DNA of 64,000 bases from Oscheius dolichura (Eukaryota > Nematoda > Chromadorea > Rhabditida > Rhabditidae). A program made the position numbers and the translations under genes. The first letter of the stretch is position 1; the number at the start of each line of letters is the position of its first letter. The stretch lies in assembly GCA_932521035.1 (NCBI GenBank), contig OW051492.1, forward strand, positions 372,001-436,000. The letters are read 5' to 3'. Below the pieces are notes generated by a model, which was given only the letters and a program-made list of their open reading frames with translations, ran no database searches and was not told where the DNA came from. Positions 62,001-64,000 of this stretch are shown here, one piece after another.

Positions 62001-63056
62001 CCCTCGGCCCGCCGCTGCTCATCGAGGGGGCAGATCGGCCGGATCTCACCCAGATAGCCGTCCTCCCCGCCGTGGAAGCCGTCAGCGGGATGAAGTTCGA
62101 CATCATCTTTCTCGGAACGTCAGACGGCCGCGTGCTGAAGTTGATCGACACCGGGGGAAACACCACCGTCATTGAGGCGACTCAAGTCTTCTCCAGGGCA
62201 AATCCGGTGGTATGTTATCGCTTCAAGACTCATTAAATCAAAAAATTTAGGTAAACCTCCTCACAACGAGAACCCAAGTAGTGGTAGTGTCTCCGGATGA
62301 GATTGCCTCCATCTCCGTGGAACGATGCGAGCAGCAGAGCAGCTGTGGACGGTGTGTCGCGCTGCAGGACCCTCACTGCGCCTGGGACCTGTCTTCGGCT
62401 CGTTGTGTCCATCGCGACAACTGGAAAGGAGGCAACTTCATCCAGAATGTGGTCTTCGGCCAGTCGGAACAGTGTCCGGAAGGGGTCACCGTCCAGGACG
62501 ACTTCTTTGAGGCAGACGACGGGCTGGTACTGGATAGGAGCACGACGAAAATCAGTGGAACAATCACGATGGGTAATCTGATCATTTCCTGCTTTGTAAC
62601 GGCTCTTATTGCTCTCCTACTCGGAGGATTTGTAAGTTTTTCAGCAGTAAAGTTTTATTATATGAATAATTTTAGGTAGGACACCAGATCGGGCGATCGC
62701 GAGCCCTGGCGGAGCAGCACCACTCGGCTTCGTCGACCAGCGGCTCGGACTATGATTCTTATGGAAGGGCGCGACTGACCAGGCATGATTCGCTGACAAC
62801 AGCGGCTAAAATAGAACACGTCTATGGGGGACCGCCGAAGGCTGTGAGTTGTCTATTCTATAATTCAAATAACTCCTTTCCTCGGGTTCAGAGCATGGAT
62901 GCGACCTCCCTCGTGATGTCAATGCCTCCAATCATGTCGGTCAGCACCCACGGCAGCGGGATCAACACCCCGTCGAGGGATAAGAATGCCATTATGACGT
63001 CGTTGAACCAGAATACCCTGCCGAGAGATTACAAAGTCAAGAAAGTCTATCTCTAG
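56091..63056 (+). CDS. smp-1: Class-1 transmembrane semaphorin
   Basis: Class-1 semaphorins are membrane guidance cues that bind plexins. I join eleven exons: 56091-56190, 59486-59591, 60114-60159, 60553-60762, 60805-60988, 61030-61127, 61520-61658, 61701-62209, 62251-62631, 62676-62843, 62892-63056, giving 701 aa. Exon 1 is a signal peptide ([20 protein letters not shown]). The Sema domain runs from about residue 45 to 495: [44 protein letters not shown]-type strand, [24 protein letters not shown] domain follows ([20 protein letters not shown], then QCPEG). A single membrane span lies at [18 protein letters not shown], then a ~110-aa Ser/Thr-rich cytoplasmic tail. There is no immunoglobulin domain, which fits class 1 (C. 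elegans smp-1 or smp-2). Intron 1 is 3.3 kb; other introns contain foldback elements and motif repeats. Confidence 0.94.
56351..56421. repeat. Foldback element, short copy
   Basis: Left arm GGCACCCGTAAAACCTCGGC and right arm TGCCGAGGTCGTACAGGTGC. The centre is only about 25 nt, shorter than in other copies. It lies in semaphorin intron 1. Confidence 0.75.
57144..57158. repeat. (GT)n microsatellite
   Basis: Seven GT dinucleotides in a row, in semaphorin intron 1. Confidence 0.85.
60196..60365 (+). repeat. Five semi-regular copies of GAGCCACAGTTAGACAGC
   Basis: Copies start near 60196, 60238, 60269, 60308 and 60347, about 31-42 nt apart, within the semaphorin intron 60160-60552. The most complete copy is at 60347-60365. 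The reverse complement occurs at 50579-50840 and 52910. Confidence 0.7.
61317..61416. repeat. Foldback element, well-preserved copy
   Basis: Left arm GCACCCGTAGAATCTCGGCA and right arm TGCCGAGACTTTACGGGTGC are almost perfect inverted repeats around a ~50-nt centre. It lies in the semaphorin intron 61128-61519. Confidence 0.8.
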
Positions 63057-63810
63057 TCCGTCCCCCTTGCCCCTCGCCTCCATCTTGCCGTCCCCCGTCC
63101 TTCTCCACTCATTCCGGTGCCAAGTTTCCTCGGAAACGCCCTTCCCCCTTAAAATTACGAGTATTTTCTGTATAATGTCACTTGAATGGAGTACAAAACG
63201 AACTCCGGTGTGATATCACCTCCCAGATCTCAAGGAGTCCTCCCACTTTTCTGTTCTGTTCGCCACCCCCTCTTATTGTTTCTCACAATCAGGTCTATCA
63301 AACAAAGAGATATATCTATATCGAACAAATGTATATAGTCTTTTCATAAACATTCTGAGATGTTGTATCTAGTTTTTGAATATTTTGGGGCAATATAAAG
63401 ACTTCCAGGGAAGTGGAAGGTAGAGGCGCCGGTCACTCTTCGCCTGTCGCGCTCTTCTGACTGGCTTTGGCCCATTTTTCCGGGTATTTATGACGCCACC
63501 TAATAAATCCTTGAAGCATTTCTTGTTTGGGATGTTTTATTGAGTACATTCATCACGGTCGGCAGCTGTAGTCTCGCGTTTTCGGCTCCCTACCGTCGCG
63601 CATGTCATATGTTTTGGCTACGTCCTTCCGCCGTGAATATTAGTCGCCTCCTGTTCAATTGCTCAAATTGACACATTGGTGTTAATTATGTAACTCTTCA
63701 CGATTCCATTGAGCATCTGTATTTTACCCAATTCTTTTTCTTTGCATTTTTCCTTTCCCCAATCCTCAACAAGAAAATTCACTTTTACTTTTCGTAAATC
63801 TTCCAGGAAC
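63057..63810. other. Spacer between semaphorin and the next plus-strand gene
   Basis: Begins with the semaphorin 3' UTR. A plus-strand AATAAA at about 63502 is one candidate polyadenylation signal. The rest is AT-rich without a visible gene. Confidence 0.5.
63801..63810 (+). promoter_or_regulatory. Splice acceptor next to the start of the edge gene
   Basis: TCTTCCAG ends at 63806, four bases before the ATG, like other spliced-leader type sites in this window. Confidence 0.45.
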
Positions 63811-64000
63811 ATGTATTTTAAACATTTAATACAATTGGCTACCCTCTTTTTGGTTGCGGAGAGTCTAGAAGAAGATGAAGTAGAATATATTAGGTGTACT
63901 CTCGGCGCATTATACTACAAAAATAAGGTTACACTTCCTGATAGTGTTTGTTTCTTGCTATTAATTGAATATCTATTGTCTTTAGCAACACGAGTCAACC
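63811..64000 (+). CDS. N-terminal part of a putative secreted or membrane protein, cut by the window edge
   Basis: The ATG follows an acceptor (TCTTCCAG) by four bases. The first exon, 63811-63945, encodes MYFKHLIQLATLFLVAESLE and then an acidic stretch with one Cys; the start looks like a signal peptide with cleavage after the Ala-Glu-Ser region. A 40-nt intron, 63946-63985 (GTTTGT...CTTTAG), is followed by in-frame sequence to the edge. Too little is present to name the protein. Confidence 0.55.
   Translation, partial: MYFKHLIQLATLFLVAESLEEDEVEYIRCTLGALYYKNKVTLPDSVCFLLLIEYLLSLATRVN

Noticed and set aside
1-64000. CRISPR arrays, prophage, plasmid or bacterial operon features
   Set aside because: No direct-repeat and spacer arrays and no prokaryotic genes; all clear genes are intron-bearing animal genes or intronless members of animal families.

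Overview
This 64 kb window looks like nuclear DNA of a nematode. Supporting signs: introns are mostly 37-48 nt; acceptors end in TTTCAG or TTTTAG; several start codons sit 3-12 nt after a strong acceptor (spliced-leader style); there is a Patched-related (PTR) transporter; the octamer TACAGTA(A/C) is scattered throughout; and one tightly spaced same-strand gene pair has operon-like spacing. No prokaryotic, viral or organellar genes are visible. I cannot name the species, and nematode is itself an inference.

Layout. 1-5 kb: no gene seen. 5.07-5.41 kb (+): small protein with a mitochondrial-like N-terminus. 5.90-9.78 kb (-): 12-exon PTR protein. 9.8-18.1 kb: purine-rich gene desert. 18.1-22.6 kb (-): 7-exon dysbindin-like gene. 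23.0-25.8 kb (-): PB1-domain MEKK2/3-type kinase in 9 exons. 26.1-27.2 kb: two doubtful coding pieces. 27.3-30.3 kb (+): 15-exon chondroitin synthase, convergent with the ALG10 glucosyltransferase (30.6-32.1 kb, -). 32.4-32.6 kb (-): small ORF divergent from a Frizzled receptor (32.8-36.4 kb, +). 37.3-40.0 kb (-): tetraspanin. 41.4-42.9 kb (-): cornichon-like gene followed after 84 nt by a TMEM272-like gene (operon-like). 43-50 kb: pyrimidine-rich desert. 50.04-50.47 kb (+): second cornichon-like gene. 50.5-56.1 kb: desert. 56.1-63.1 kb (+): class-1 transmembrane semaphorin in 11 exons. 63.8-64.0 kb (+): start of a secreted or membrane protein cut by the window edge.

Functional themes are membrane and surface biology: Wnt reception (Frizzled), guidance (semaphorin), glycosylation (chondroitin synthase, ALG10), ER cargo export (two cornichons), vesicle biogenesis (dysbindin), sterol-sensing-type transport (PTR), membrane scaffolding (tetraspanin) and kinase signalling. 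They share no obvious single pathway.

Non-genic DNA carries several dispersed families: about nine copies of a ~100-bp foldback element, four tRNA-derived elements, ~150-bp tandem units in two places, and a short motif repeated in and near the semaphorin gene. Exon coordinates were built by hand from splice signals, reading-frame continuity and family patterns. They have not been checked by any search.
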